Assembly (NCBI GenBank): GCA_023014335.1
Contig: JAECYW010000029.1
Coordinates: 496,001-560,000, forward strand
DNA from: Galerina marginata
Lineage: Eukaryota > Basidiomycota > Agaricomycetes > Agaricales > Galerinaceae
Reading direction: 5' to 3'
DNA length: 64,000 bases
Shown here: positions 23,445 to 35,184 of the stretch, piece by piece
Layout of the letters: every line of letters begins with the position of its first letter
How positions within the stretch are numbered: the stretch's first letter is position 1
Position numbers and translations under genes: made by a program
Notes under the pieces: model-generated
Seen by the model: the letters and a program-made list of their open reading frames with translations, nothing else
What the model was told of the DNA's origin: nothing
Database searches by the model: none

Positions 23445-24376
23445 TGGGTATGTGAAAAGGATCCTGCCGTTGTGTTTTTATCCCGATTGTACCACATCCT
23501 AGTTCCTCTTCGGCGTGCTCCATTCACTGTACTCGAACCAATAGAATAAGTTAAACCTTCCGATATCTCTGTCTTGAAAGACCTTCTGATTCAAGCCCGG
23601 CGCATGTTCACGAAGCATGTTCGGTGCTCCTTTGCTCAAGGTGAGTACGATGCACTACCTTCAATACTCTGCTAACCTATACGATCGCTGTTAATTAGAT
23701 TCTTTCCTTCTGCTTGATCTGGCCAACCGATTAACTGCAACAACACTCGAGAGTTCATTTTTGAAACCAGTTCCCGGCGTCGATTTCGCATCAGCGAGAA
23801 GAACCTGCGTCCTATCGTGGAATCGCAATGGGATATTTCTATCTCGCAGTACTGATCGGCCGCCGCTCCAGCCAGTTCTTTCCGAGTTTGGCCTTAGTTC
23901 AAGGCTTTTAAACCTTGGACGCCAACCTGTTACCGCCGTCGAAGAAAGTCAGAAGTCATCTGTACGTGCTTGCTTTCGCGCGATAGTTTCCAGCGCGAAG
24001 CAGCGGTCGTATCTTGGTTTGTGCACATTTTCTGACCCCGTTCAATTTCTAGCTCTAATTTTTTCCCTCTTTAGTCTCTGGTATCGAACTGAAGCACGCT
24101 TTGCTCTGCTGCAAGTTCAACCTTTCCATGGTGAGCCTGAGCCCCTCTTTGCGGTTCACCAATCGAGGCATGTTGTGTGTTCGCTGACTATTTGCTTTTC
24201 AGTGGTTGTCACGCTGATGGTGAACCAATCTGTCCTCAGTAGTATCCCATTACCCCTACCTGCCTACCTATGTTTCTCCATTTTTCCTTCCTAAATTTCA
24301 CCCTCCAATCCCGTTGCCAAATTCGCGGTACTCGTTTGGTGAACTTTACACGACAGAACGTTTAACCATGGCTGTT

Positions 24377-24422
24377 ATCATGCTTTCTCCATGCACCTTC
24401 GTGCTTCTGTAGCGAGCATGAT
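24377..24422. other. H2 hairpin, unit II
   Basis: Outer arms ATCATGCT and AGCATGAT pair fully; the inner stem GCAC/GTGC closes a CTTC loop. GACAGAACGTTT lies just upstream. Confidence 0.55.
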
Positions 24423-25045
24423 CTGGCTCCCTATTAAATATGCCTTCTGTCGTCCAAGTTACCCATTCGAGACATGTTCCTACTTGTCACTTCAATCAGA
24501 CGCTTTATCATCCATTCTCTGCATGTGGTTTCGTTTTGCCATCCCTCAAAGCCCGATCTTGAGTTCTAGTAGGCTATGTAATCTTTTTATATTCGTACCG
24601 CCAAATGGTAATCACTTTTATGCGGGCACAGCCACCGGCACCCGGCCATATCGCTGCCGGGACCTGATGGTTATCGAGTCTCGACGACGCTCACGTTCCT
24701 ATCCATCTCACATTTCATCGTTGGCTGTCTCCGTTCGTAGCTCCTCGAGACGGTCATATGTTTCTCTTCAAGTTCTATTATTTGGGTCGTCATCGACATC
24801 CTCAGACTCCTCGAGACAGGAGAGTCGAGAATCTGTGGTTTCGCGAGATTTGAAGGATAGTAGGATACGACTCTATCTATGTGCTTGGCCATCGAGTGTA
24901 CGTAGTCGCCCATCTCCCATGCCTTTCATATCCTTCTCCGATCTATGCGCTTCATTCTACCCACTCGTTCCTTGTACTACTCTACCATACGACGTCAGGC
25001 TCAGTGTTCATCTCGGGTTGCACAAGATCACAACGAGCTTTTTCC

Positions 25046-25098
25046 AAAACCATACCCCTTCGAACAAGGCCGTGCGCCTTGAGCGATGGTATGGTTTT
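25046..25098. other. H1 hairpin, unit II second copy (perfect stem)
   Basis: The eleven-base arms AAAACCATACC and GGTATGGTTTT pair without mismatch, and the inner stem AAGGC/GCGCCTT is also complete over five pairs. Compared with the other copies, two or three base pairs are changed on both sides, the strongest sign of selection on pairing. Confidence 0.65.
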
Positions 25099-26211
25099 TT
25101 ACGAGAATAGCCAGTATGTCTTCATCCCGATCTCCATTTTCGCATCGTGCCTTTCGTCGTGCCACGTTTACCGTACCCGAACGTCGTCAATTGTATGGAA
25201 GCTCTCAATATCTATATTTCATGCTTGATTCAGACGGACTTCCTGGGTTAGGCTCGGGGTCGACGAATATTCACAGTTCTTGCTCGCCATTTTGAATCCT
25301 TTCGACGAGGTAAGTACGATTCGTATACTTATAACTATCAACTTCCGCTAACATACGATCACTCAGAGTATCTTCTCGTGTTCAATCCCTTCAAAAGCAG
25401 AGCTCGAACAAGATCGTGAGTTTATTTTAATCTTGCCAGTGCCCTGTGTTGATTTTTAATTAATTATAACGGGAACTCTAAGAGTCTCTAGCCTACAAGT
25501 TGGAGAACAGCACCCGTAAACTTATCTCTACCTCGCCGGTCGTATAGCCGTTAGGTGTATGGAGTAGGTCGCCTCTCCAGCCATTGTTGTTTTCCACTGT
25601 AGGTGGATTCTCTCCGAATTCCCTGAACGCCAAAACTGATAACTGCTTTGAAGAAAGTCAGGAAGCACTTCTACTCTAGGCGCAGATCACGTTCTCTGGT
25701 GTAAGCGGTGGTGGTCGCATGGTCAGTAATTCGTTTGAAAAGTTTTTCTGAGCCCGTTTAAAACCCATCTCTAGTTTTTCCGCAGTCTCTATGGTATAGA
25801 AGCACGATCCTGCTGCACTCGAATTTCAGCCTTTCAATGATAAGTCATTCTCAGGTTCGCCCATCGAACGAACCCCACTCCCTGTTCGTCGAACTGGCTG
25901 TACCGCATGCTCCTCATTGTTACGACTGGTCATCGACGCCAGTAGATTTGAATCTGTTCTCATCAGTAAGTATTTCTCCTCTTATTCGTTCCAATCCGTT
26001 CTTCTCACCCTCTTTTAAATTTCTTCCACACCGAAACCCTACTTCGAATTCGTGCCTTTGAATGTAATTTTGCCAACGACCCAGCTATGTTTCTCCACCT
26101 CTCATTTCTTTTATTTTCCCCTTGCAATTCCCGTCGCGGAAATGGCAAGTGTCATGGATGGGCTATGGCTAGATATTCTCGCACGACAGAACGTTCGAAC
26201 TACTACATGCC

Positions 26212-26258
26212 ATCATGCTGTTCACCACGCACCTTCGTGCCCACGTTGCAAGCATGAT
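26212..26258. other. H2 hairpin, unit II second copy
   Basis: Arms ATCATGCT and AGCATGAT pair fully; the inner stem GCAC/GTGC closes CTTC. GACAGAACGTTCGAAC lies upstream. Confidence 0.55.
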
Positions 26259-26530
26259 TGTTGTGGATGGAAAGCGTTTTCTGTCGTCCGTGTTATCTGT
26301 TCGAGAAAAATTTCCCCGTATTACTTCGATTTGGTCGCCTTCTATAGTGTTATTTTTTGCATTGGTTTTTGTTCGCCCTTCCTTAGACGCCGATCTGGAG
26401 CTGTACTAGGCTGGTCCGTGGTATTCTTACTTCCAAACGGAGCAGCTACCGCTATTTGTATGACTCACCTTCTCCCCGGAATAGCTATTAACTGACGGTC
26501 GGACGTTTACACTAGACACCTCCAGCCGTG

Positions 26531-27658
26531 AAGCGTCAAAAAACTTTTTTTCTTTATTATCTCAGTTCTCGAAATTCCGACTGGAGGGTCGTGGTTTGTT
26601 CTTCAGCCCTTTGGATACTGGGTACACGTATTAAATTCGGATCTATGTGTGATATTACTAATACCAACGGCAACGGCAAGTCATTTGCCACTATACTATT
26701 ATACTTAAGGTCCAGCACGTTTCAGCAATGCACTCCATCGAACAAGACCTGACGCTGTCCTCAGTCCAAGTTTACGCCCCGCGCCTCAACTTTGAACGTT
26801 GACCGTTGGCGATCGGTATGGTAAGCGTCCTTTTCCTGGCTGTGGATGGAGGAGGCCAGCTTCGATTCAGAGGAGGCCCTTCTAGCGAATGCGGAGGGTT
26901 AAACGTTGAACGTTGGGCCAAAGGTGGTAGGTGTCCGCCAAAAAATAGTTCGCTGGAATCCAGTATTTAATGCTGCCCAAAAACGAGTCTGGAGCTGAAT
27001 TTAGACTGTTTCATGCGGCCAGAGAGGTTGTGGCGCTTCATTTCTAGAACTGAATGGGGGAAATACTGTGAAACCACTATTACTCGAGTTTATTTCACCA
27101 GCATTTTATTTACGGCTTAAAGCCTGCTTTTTCGCGACCAACCTTGTTCGAAATTCCTAAAATCTTGCCTGTGAGCTCATTCCTTGCCTCTTCCTTCATT
27201 AGGGTCTATTTCCGGACGGCCTTGGTACATCCATAACTGTTGTGGCGCTTTAGTTTCAGGATCAGAACTAGAGGCAGTTATAATACAAAACCTAGTTATG
27301 TACCACTGGCATATTATTTAGAACCTATGTCACCGGGTCCACTAGCTATACTGTAGTAGTGAACTCCATCGATCTAATGCCATGGCTTCTAAGCTTTCTC
27401 TCTCCTCCTTATTTTCGCACCTTAAATAATTACGCTGCACATACAGGCGTCATTTGCATCGAGTTATTTCATCATAGCTACTATTTCCCTCTTTTCGATA
27501 AAATGAGTGGAGTCAGAAATTGATTTTTTGTAGACACCGTAGAGTTACATCTGCTAGTTATTCCATTGACAGCCCGCACAATCGGCAAAAAGAACTAATC
27601 TGTAGTGCGGACGCCGCCAGTCTGGCATCTCGTTTACAGACAGCGGACACCTTGAATG
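26531..27658. other. Intergenic stretch between the array and the peroxygenase gene
   Basis: No gene is recognised. The last traces of block C are GTGAAGCGTCAAAAAAC near 26527 and GTCGTGGTTTG near 26588, both also seen after block C at 53155-53225. From about 26800 the sequence is AT-richer and matches nothing else in the window. Confidence 0.5.
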
Positions 27659-27667
27659 TATAAAAAG
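27659..27667 (+). promoter_or_regulatory. TATA box of the peroxygenase gene
   Basis: TATAAAAAG lies 67 nt upstream of the ATG at 27726, a distance compatible with a short 5' leader. Confidence 0.6.
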
Positions 27668-27725
27668 TGTCATCCCATTGAATAAATAGCGTGAAAGAAA
27701 TTTTCATTCTGCAAGCGCAAAGGTC

Positions 27726-29144
27726 ATGTTGCGCAGAAGCTTACTACGCCTTTCGATTGCTTTTATGCTGTACTCCTGCAAAACGCGTGCATTCTCGGCC
27801 CACAGATCGCTTGCTGGACTTTCCAGGGAAGAAGTGGAATCAATTATCCCTGTTCTCTCCTTTCAACCCCCGGAAAAACCACCTGGCCCTTCCAATGACA
27901 CGACGGCGAAGCTGGTTAATGATGTCGCACACCCTTGGCAAACCCTTGCCCCGGGCGATATTCGTGGGCCCTGCCCAGGATTAAACACACTTGCCTCTCA
28001 TGGAGTAGGTGATTTCCAGTTCCATTATCGTATTTCTGATCGCTTACATTCTGTGTAACAGTGGCTTCCGCGAAACGGTATTGCTACTCCGGCGCAAATC
28101 ATAAGCGCAGCACAAGACGGTAAGCCAAATAGTCATGCGCTTAGTTTTGTGTCTCAAATAAGAAGAAAAAAGGTTTTAATATGGACAACACTATCGCTAG
28201 ATTCATCACATATGCCGCCTTCCTGGTTAACGGCAATGTCATCACCAACTTACTCAGCATTGGAGAGAAGTCGTCATTGACAGGTCCCGACCCGCCTGCT
28301 CCTGCCGTTGTAGGTGGACTTAATACGCATGCAGTTTTTGAAGGTGTGCAATGTATTTCCTGCCCGAGGTGTTCCCATTGATGAATTTTTAACTTGTAGG
28401 TGATGCTAGTATGACTCGTGGTGCGTAAGCAGTTTCAACAACGTCATGGTAAACGAGTCAGGAATTTTCTCGTCTTTTAGGTGACTCTTTCTTTGGAAAT
28501 AACCACGACTTTAATGAAACACTTTTTGACGAGGTAGGAGATTTAATACCATGATAATACTTCTACTTAATGGATTTTTGAGCTTGAATTAGTTAATAGC
28601 CTTCAGCAAAAAATTTGGAGCCGGAAAATACAACTTGACAGTTGCAGCAGAATTCAGATTCCAGCGTATCAAGGACTCGATCGCGACCAACCCAAAATTT
28701 TCATTCATTTCGACTCGATATTTTTCTGCCTACGTGGAATCTGTCTTCCCCATCAACTTCTTCATTGATGGGCGTCAAGACGACGGCCAACTTGACCTCA
28801 CCGTCGCTCGCGGTTTCTTTCAAGATATGCGTATGCCAGATGGCTTCTTCCGCGCGAATGGGACTAGGGGTATTGATGGAATTGAGGTAGTCGCTGCCGC
28901 CTATCCTGTTCCTCCAGGTTCAAACACAGGCGCGGTCAACACATTCACGCCTGACCCAGCCTCGGCTGACTTCACCACATTTTGCCTGCTTTATGAGAAT
29001 TTTGTTAATCAGACAGTAAAAGGATTGTATCCTAACCCTACAGGGGTTCTACGCGATGCTTTGAACATGAACTTGGGTTTTCTTTTTGAGGCCATTCCCG
29101 GGGGAGCATGCCCACACCAGGTCTTCCCTTTCGGACAAGATTAA
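27726..29144 (+). CDS. Unspecific peroxygenase (long type), secreted heme-thiolate peroxidase, six exons
   Basis: Exons are 27726-28004, 28062-28119, 28173-28343, 28400-28420, 28481-28533 and 28593-29144; phases agree and give 377 residues. The enzyme family uses peroxide to hydroxylate or epoxidise organic substrates outside the cell. A basic N-terminus with a hydrophobic stretch (about 5-17) looks like a signal peptide, followed by a short propeptide-like region. The heme-ligand motif PCPGLNTLASHG has Cys83. EGDASMTRGD follows at 169-178 (Mg site E169, G170, S173). R236 and E243, in TRYFSAYVE, match the acid-base pair (Arg189/Glu196) of the Agrocybe enzyme, and this pair marks the long subfamily. 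Two C-terminal Cys (FCLLYE, GACPHQVF) fit the disulfide of that group. N-glycosylation sites such as NET and NLT are present. It stands alone between array units. Confidence 0.93.
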
Positions 29145-29560
29145 ATAAATTGGTACCAGTGATATTTGTATATTCAAAATATTTAGGTCCACTTACTTCT
29201 AATACCAGTCTGCAACCTAAAACATTCGAATCCGAAAAGATTGCGTTAGGTGAAGAGAGGAAATTGTCGTTAATGAATGATACCTTTTCTCCATATTGAC
29301 TCGCAAGGGGCACTGTATCTCGTCTAATAAGTGCGTTGACGAGTCTGTATCCCACGAATGAACCTCGCGAAGGAGCTACTGCTTGTAGAATAAATGTACG
29401 AATTCCATAGATGCCCATCCCGTGAGCAGTTTTTTGACGGTTTTTTCAGCTTCAAACCTAACGGGAATCTCCATATCATCCCGCCGGTTGACAGGGATTT
29501 TAGCCAGTAAAAAGGAGGCGCCGCCATGGTCCATGACGCGAGACCTTCCAAAGCTCAAGA
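29145..29560 (-). other. Unrecognised reading frames downstream of the peroxygenase gene
   Basis: The complement has a frame from an ATG at 29418 (MGIYGIRTFILQAVAPSRG, later NDNFLSSPNAIF) that runs antisense into the peroxygenase 3' end, and an overlapping frame from 29558 (KIPVNRRDDMEIPVRFEAEK). Both look protein-like. A GTAAGTGG after LVLE near 29195 could be a donor. I recognise no family; this may be a fragment of a convergent gene or exon. Confidence 0.3.
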
Positions 29561-30550
29561 ATGTAGTTTTATCATTACATCGAGGACGAAAGTGTTCTGC
29601 TCTTGCCTAACCTTCAATACTTGAGTATTCTGGTTAACCTGACGATTATGGAAGGATAAACCTGCCATCATCCTTCTTACTTCTGGCGTCGCTTTTAGAG
29701 GCCTACCCGCTCAACTTAAAAACGCCTATGTTACGCCTACCCCACGTTCTTCCCGACTTTCACTCCTACTGCTATTTTTATACCCTTTAGAATCGTCAAA
29801 TTCCCATAACAAACTCTCATATCGCGATGTCCCGGTCATGTACGCACAAAATCTGAATAGTGCCAACACAAATGTACCATTTGAATCCCAATCCTCCGCC
29901 CAAAGGGCCTGTTCTAAAATTTACTCGATCTCGCTGGAATGCTGGTGGTAAATATTCCAGCTGAATAATTGGCTGACAAGGTCAAACCAGTGTCTATCCC
30001 GGAATAGGCACTATCGTAACTTTCACGAGTTACCAAAAGAAGAGAAAAAGAGCGAGAATAAAATGTAAGTCAGAAGCTGACATCGATAACGTGAAGGAAG
30101 TTCATGGAAAAGGGGTAAAGAAGACCCTTCGAAAATCGTATCGACAAGCCGTCAAACAAAGAGAGAAAACTGAGAGACGTCGGGTAATGACAGGGTGAAG
30201 TGCCGTAAGCGGTACGCAAGGTGAATAGAGAGGAGGGACAGACAGAATAGAGTACATCACCTTCGTCAACTGACAGCAAGAGCAAGCCAATGGCCACTTG
30301 ACAAAGGTCCAGCACGACTTCTAGCCGCACCCGTCTGCGCCTCCAACCGGCTCGATGTATTCAACACAAGAAACAACACGCATCTTAGCACCAAACGGGG
30401 CCCAACCTTTTTCAGTTCAAGTTAACGCCAAAACAAAAATCACTAGAGGAAGTACTTACTATTCGTCGAGGGTTAAGCTTATTCCTCAACACGGAAGAAC
30501 AACCACGGATAAGCCCGTCTAGAGAGCCTCCGAACTCCTGTCACGTACAT
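29561..30550. other. Intergenic stretch, no gene recognised
   Basis: Contains no repeat seen elsewhere in the window up to about 30350. From 30360 to 30420 the words CAACACAAGAAACAACACGC and ACCAAACGGGG echo the sequence upstream of block A at 20265-20300, marking the approach to array unit III. Confidence 0.4.
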
Positions 30551-32899
30551 GGAGTGCCGTCATGCTCCAATTTGAAAAATACTGGGTGTCCTCATCATCG
30601 CTGGCGACGAGATGGCGGGCAAGCGAAACAACTCAGCAACTTCTGTGAGTACAACGACGACGCCGCTAGGAGTCGGGCTTTATCCGTCAATCAGTCAATT
30701 TGGGCGTGTGTTATACGATTGTCAAGCATTGCTATCCCGTCTCGAGGCAACGGACGACCGCAGACTGAGCAAGGAACGCGGTTCAACTTGACGGCTAGCC
30801 ACGACGGGAGGGGCAAGGAAGGCCGCCGGGTGTTGGCGGGTGACGGTGCCAGTGGTAGGAAGATGGTCAAGGTTGGACGATTAACCATTGTCGAGGAAGG
30901 ATGGAGGAGGAATCGGGATGTATTAATTCCTGAAGACGTCCGAGACAATGCCGGTCGTCGAGGCTCCAAGGGCTGGAAATTATTACTGGTGTTCAAGGCC
31001 ACAGTCGAGTTGGAGGACGGAAAGGAAAGGAAAGTCAGACGGCGCCTGCACGCTGGATGGGAGGCGATAGGCGGGGTCTGCGAGTGGGAGAGGCACGACC
31101 GCGGGTTCGAGCTGGAGCTTGAGCTTGAAATTGGGATAAAACGGGTGGGTCGGTTGATCCTTCGAGTGCATCGCACCTAAAGAAAAACACAACAGAAAAA
31201 ATCATGAGCATTCCACCCAAAAATAATGTTCGACTATGCACATACCAATACAGTGTTCATCCTGACCTGGCCCAGCGCGAGGAGGAGCACGACCGGGGGG
31301 CTGGGAGATGGACGTGGGTGCAAAAACCACCATGGCCGCCCAGCTCCAGCTCGCCTGGGCTGAGCATGAGGAGCGCCAGGACCAGCAGCAGCAGAACCAG
31401 CAGCGCCGACTCGGGCAAGCATGAGCCCCCAGGCCAGCGACATGGTTGAAGAAAGGAGGAACATTAGATAACGCGTACACGCCACAGGCAGATAAGTCGA
31501 GTGGGTGCGGAGTCCGCGAAAAAGGGAATGGTATAGGCTTGAGGTTGAGCTGGAGCTGAATGTGTAGGTTGAGGTTAAAGTCGAGGAGCCAAAGGAGCCG
31601 TCTATGTACAGCGTTTGCCGTACCTGAAGAAGAACAAAAGTATAAAATGACATGAGAACTTCACCCAAAAAACAATGTTCAAGAATTCACATACCAATGC
31701 AGTCATTTTCTCGGCCTGGCTTGGCCAGACGTGAGCACGGGCACGACCACCAGCACCAGCACCAGCATGAGCACCAGCACCAGCTTAAAGGCCAGGCATC
31801 GACGAAAGTGAGGTAAGGAGGTTGGCGAAGAGAGAGAACCAAAACCCCGGCCCCAGCTCCAGCTCGCACTCGTACCCGCAGCAGCAGCACTCGCAGGGGC
31901 TGAGCACAAGGAGAGCCACCGGCGGCGGCGGCGGCGGCGGCGCTGGGTGATGACTGGAAATTCAGCAGCGGGCGCAGCAGCGCCGGGCGGCGCGCACGAA
32001 CGGGGGCAGGGCCAAGAGAGGGGCCTGGAGGCGAGGGCATTGGCATCGGCACTGTCGGGAGATGTACTTCTTACACCCAGTTCTAGTTCTGCACCTGCAC
32101 CTGCTGCTACTCCTGGTCAGCGCCGCGTACAGGCGGCGAATCCTGTGGATGAGTCTTGGTGTTTGGGTCTTGCCTTTCGTGTATCTTTGGACGTGTATAC
32201 GTGGCCACATAGCACGGGATCGAGTCGAGTTCGTTGACGAAACGTTGAAAGGAGAGGTGGTGGTAGTGGTGGTGATGGGACGCAAGAAGGAAAGAGAGGG
32301 ACGTGGGTTGACGTACAAGTAAGAGAGTGATGACGGCGAGAGGGCGAGGAGCAGGGAGCATGGGGCATAGGCAGGAGGAGGGGCAGAACCAAGCCAACAC
32401 AACCAGATTCGAGCTCGAACGTGTACCAACGTGGCTGGAGGTCGAAGTCGGGTGTGGAAATCGAAGCTTAACGCTTGAAAACTTGAGCTTGAGGACTTGA
32501 CCGCGGGCTTGGCTTGGTCGAACTTGTACGAGCCTTTACCCTCTATGCATCCAGCACGGCGGTCGAGGCGGCTGGGCCTGCCCATCTTCTCGTGAATCCA
32601 GAATCTAAATGTAAACGCAACCTGCAGGCGTGGAAGCACGAGCACGATCGCCAGCACCAGCACCACTGCACGGATCAGCGTTGAACCCGTAAGCAGCCTG
32701 ACAGCAATGGCCAGAACACAAGCACCAGCTTAATGCTAAAAGGAACCACCCGCCGTCTTCAAGTCGAGCTTCCAGGCTCGTGTTGTTCGAATTGAGTCGA
32801 GTAAGTTGAGCGAATTCCATAATGGACATCGTTGTCGATGTGAAGCAGATAGAAAAAGAGGGCGGGATCTTTAAGAATCAGAGAACGGGCAGGAGCAAG
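30551..32899 (-). repeat. Array unit III, block A
   Basis: Minus-oriented intron cassettes start near 31177 and 31621 (donor GTATGTGC or GTATGTGAA, acceptor TTTCTTTAG or CTTCTTCAG). The exon-like sequence before each donor reads GQDEHCIG or similar, as in units V and VI. The left part (30660-30780) is homologous to 41740-41830 in unit V (GGGCTTTAYCCGTC near 30677 and 41750). Long open frames occur on both strands (208 codons plus, 234 codons minus) but diverge between units. Confidence 0.55.
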
Positions 32900-33700
32900 A
32901 AGGCTAGGAGCCGCACTGTCGTAGGTTTCTGGTTATGGGCTGCGTTCGACGAGGCCAATGTTGGGTGGAGAGGCAGATGAATTCATGGAAGGGGACGAAC
33001 GGACGAACAGGGGCCACAGCGAGGCGGGGCGGGGGGCTGCGCGAAACCAGACACGGGCAGCAGCTCGTATGGGCAGAGAGGACCATGAACGCGACTGCTT
33101 TCGAACGAGACGGACTGTGTTTGTTCTCAGTCGAGACAGCCGTCGCGCTCGTCGTTTCGGTTTCCATGCGCTAGGCACTGCACGCACTGCGGGAGTGGAG
33201 CCCCGCGGTGAAGCCGACTCAACCTTAGATAGCAGGCCATAGTTTAGAGGGACGTCAGAGCTGAAGAACGAAATGAGTACCGATAAAACAAGAAAAAAAA
33301 TGACGAACCATAGTTCGTTTTTGACGCTGGTCAAACTGGCTCTCGGCTTCCAATAGGGCTAGAATCTCCTTATCCTTGTTATTTCTCCCGTCCTTCCTCT
33401 TCCTTTCCTCAGAAGCTAGGAGCCTGCACGACTCCAACCGACTCGCCAACAAACGATAAGCTGAAAGCATTGACAAACACAATTGTCGCGTCTAAATCAA
33501 CGCCAGTTCCGCTGGCTCAGGTTGACGTAGACAAGCATGGGTAAGGTTCAAATCTGCGCGGTATTTTGAGTGAAAAGAGTCTGAGGGCATGTCGTGTTGC
33601 ATAGAGAGTTGTGATGTTCAGAAAATCGGGATGGTGGCTTTGATGGCGAGCACAGCCACTTCCGGGACCGGCATATCAAAACCCGCAATCTAATCTGATC
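32900..33700. repeat. Array unit III, block B
   Basis: The 48-nt minus-strand intron is at 33308-33261 (GTTCGTCA to GTTCTTCAG). The box TGTCGCGTCTAAA is at 33484-33496 and the ACAGCCACTT box near 33652. On the minus strand the VVLAPT exon has lost bases and reads VVQAPSF then a stop. The exon after the intron reads LNYGLLSKVESASPR, related to SNYGLLSRIASATPR of unit I. Confidence 0.6.
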
Positions 33701-33915
33701 ATTATCGTAACTCCACGCTCGCGATCGTGGATAATAATCTCTCAACTCTCCTTCCCAACCCTCATCCTTATCCTTACGGAGGTCCACACTCACTTGATCG
33801 CTGACCATCTCTATTCGTATCTCCTCGCGATGATTATATTTCCATCTGCAAGCTTCAAGTTCTATGCTTTGGCTCAAGATCTTCGGGGTAGATAACAGGG
33901 CAACGAGAACTTCCC

Positions 33916-33968
33916 AAAATCATACCCTTCGAACAAGGCTGTTGGGCCCCTGACGATGGCATGATTTT
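33916..33968. other. H1 hairpin, unit III first
   Basis: Arms AAAATCATACC and GGCATGATTTT pair with one A-C mismatch, which is a U-G pair in the minus-strand RNA. The inner stem is GGC/GCC. Confidence 0.55.
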
Positions 33969-34377
33969 TCGATCTGTTAGCCATTGTGTTGTCGCCTCGA
34001 TAGCCTGAGTACAGCTGACAGATCTGAGCCTTTACGCTTTTCGTCGTGCCCCGTTCGCCTTACCCCAACGGATGTAGTGGATCTATCATCTTGATAAACC
34101 TTCTGAGATGAGCTCGGCAAATATCCACAGGCATTGGTCGAGGTGAGTACGATAAACAATCTTCGATTCCTCCACCGACTTATACGAGCGATGTTAGATT
34201 CTTTCCTCCTCAATCTGGCTACCGATTCTGAATCAGAAGCAAAGTTCTTCGACCTTGCAGCTCATTTCATCCCATAACCTATGCGCCTTACCTCACCCAC
34301 TCGTTCCTCACTCTCCTGCACCGGTTAGTACTCTGCATTCAAATCGTCTTATACGACGGTGGCAACATAACTTCTTC

Positions 34378-34429
34378 AAAACCATGCTCTTCGAACAAGG
34401 CCTCGTGCCTTCGGCGATAGCATGATTTT
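34378..34429. other. H1 hairpin, unit III second
   Basis: Arms AAAACCATGCT and AGCATGATTTT pair with one C-A mismatch; the inner stem AAGGC/GCCTT is complete over five pairs. Confidence 0.55.
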
Positions 34430-35138
34430 TCTTGGTTTTATAGATCTGCCGTTGTACTTTTATCCCGATTTTACTAAGTTAGAGTTCCCCTTCCTAGAGC
34501 TCCGTTCGCCGCACCCGGACGAAAGGATTGCTTAAAACCTACTTATATCTCAATCTTATTGACTTTCCGAGTCAAGCCCCCTTCTCCGAGATTACTAGGA
34601 GGCGGTGGTAGCACGTTCGGTGGTTGGTTTTTATACTTTCTCTGCATCCGTCTAATTACGATTTCTAACTTGAATTGTTTTTCAGTTTCAAATCGTATCG
34701 AAGTCCTTTTGCTGAGCCCGCATTTCAAGCTTTCCATGGTAAGTCGCTCTTCAAAGTTTTTCTCGCCCATCGAGCGAGTCATATTCTTTGCTTGTTGAAC
34801 TGGCTGCACTCGCATTGTATTTCAGGCTTCAGCGCTTTCGTTGGTCATTGACGACCGTTGATCCTATGAAGAACGAAACCATCCTCACCAGGTATCCAAT
34901 TCCCGTCCTATCCAATCCGGTCTGTTCTTCACGTACCTTATCTTCCACACCGCAACCCTACTTTGGTTTATTTTTATCTCGCGGTCCAATTATGCTAACG
35001 AGCAACGTATTTTTTTCCACCTCTCATTCCCTTCCTTATTTACCCCTGGAAATTCCCATCGCGGAAATTGCAGAAGGTCATGCGAGGGGCTATGGCTTGA
35101 TATTTTCGCACGACAGAACGTTTCAAATCCTGCATGCC

Positions 35139-35184
35139 ATCACGCTCTTCTCAAGGCACTTTTGTGCCATGTTGCGAGCATGAT
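35139..35184. other. H2 hairpin, unit III
   Basis: Arms ATCACGCT and AGCATGAT pair with one mismatch; the inner stem is extended to GGCAC/GTGCC around TTTT. Confidence 0.5.

Larger units (their letters stand above)
22826..24610 (+). repeat. Array unit II, block C
   Basis: Order of elements: TTCAAACTTCAAGTTC near 22950, H1 hairpin 23393-23444, donor AAG/GTGAGTACGAT near 23640, possible donor TCCATG/GTGAGC near 24127, TCTGTCCTCAGTA near 24230, and H2 hairpin 24377-24422. The 174- and 239-codon plus-strand frames here are not kept in other units. Confidence 0.6.
24611..26530 (+). repeat. Array unit II, second block C (extra tandem copy)
   Basis: Begins with a short block B remnant (the box variant ACAGCCACCG near 24629, then GGTTATCGAGTCTCG) and no 48-nt intron. 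It continues as a full block C: H1 hairpin 25046-25098, donor GAG/GTAAGTACGAT near 25314 ending at ACGATCACTCAG near 25367, and H2 hairpin 26212-26258. Unit II thus has two C blocks for one A and B. Confidence 0.55.

Noticed and set aside
22905..25110. Long plus-strand frames in block C of unit II (174, 177 and 239 codons)
   Set aside because: They cross conserved splice donors and hairpins and are broken in the corresponding parts of the other units.
26212..26270. Cys/His-rich peptide in the H2 region (HHAxxxAPxCxRCKHDC-like) shared by units II, IV and V
   Set aside because: It looks like a zinc-binding motif, but it is the translation of the conserved hairpin sequence, is in different frame context in other units, and is not kept in units I and VI.
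30554..31180. 208-codon plus-strand frame and overlapping 161-codon minus frame
   Set aside because: Both strands are open because the region is GC-rich and low in complexity. Homologous parts of unit V do not keep either frame.
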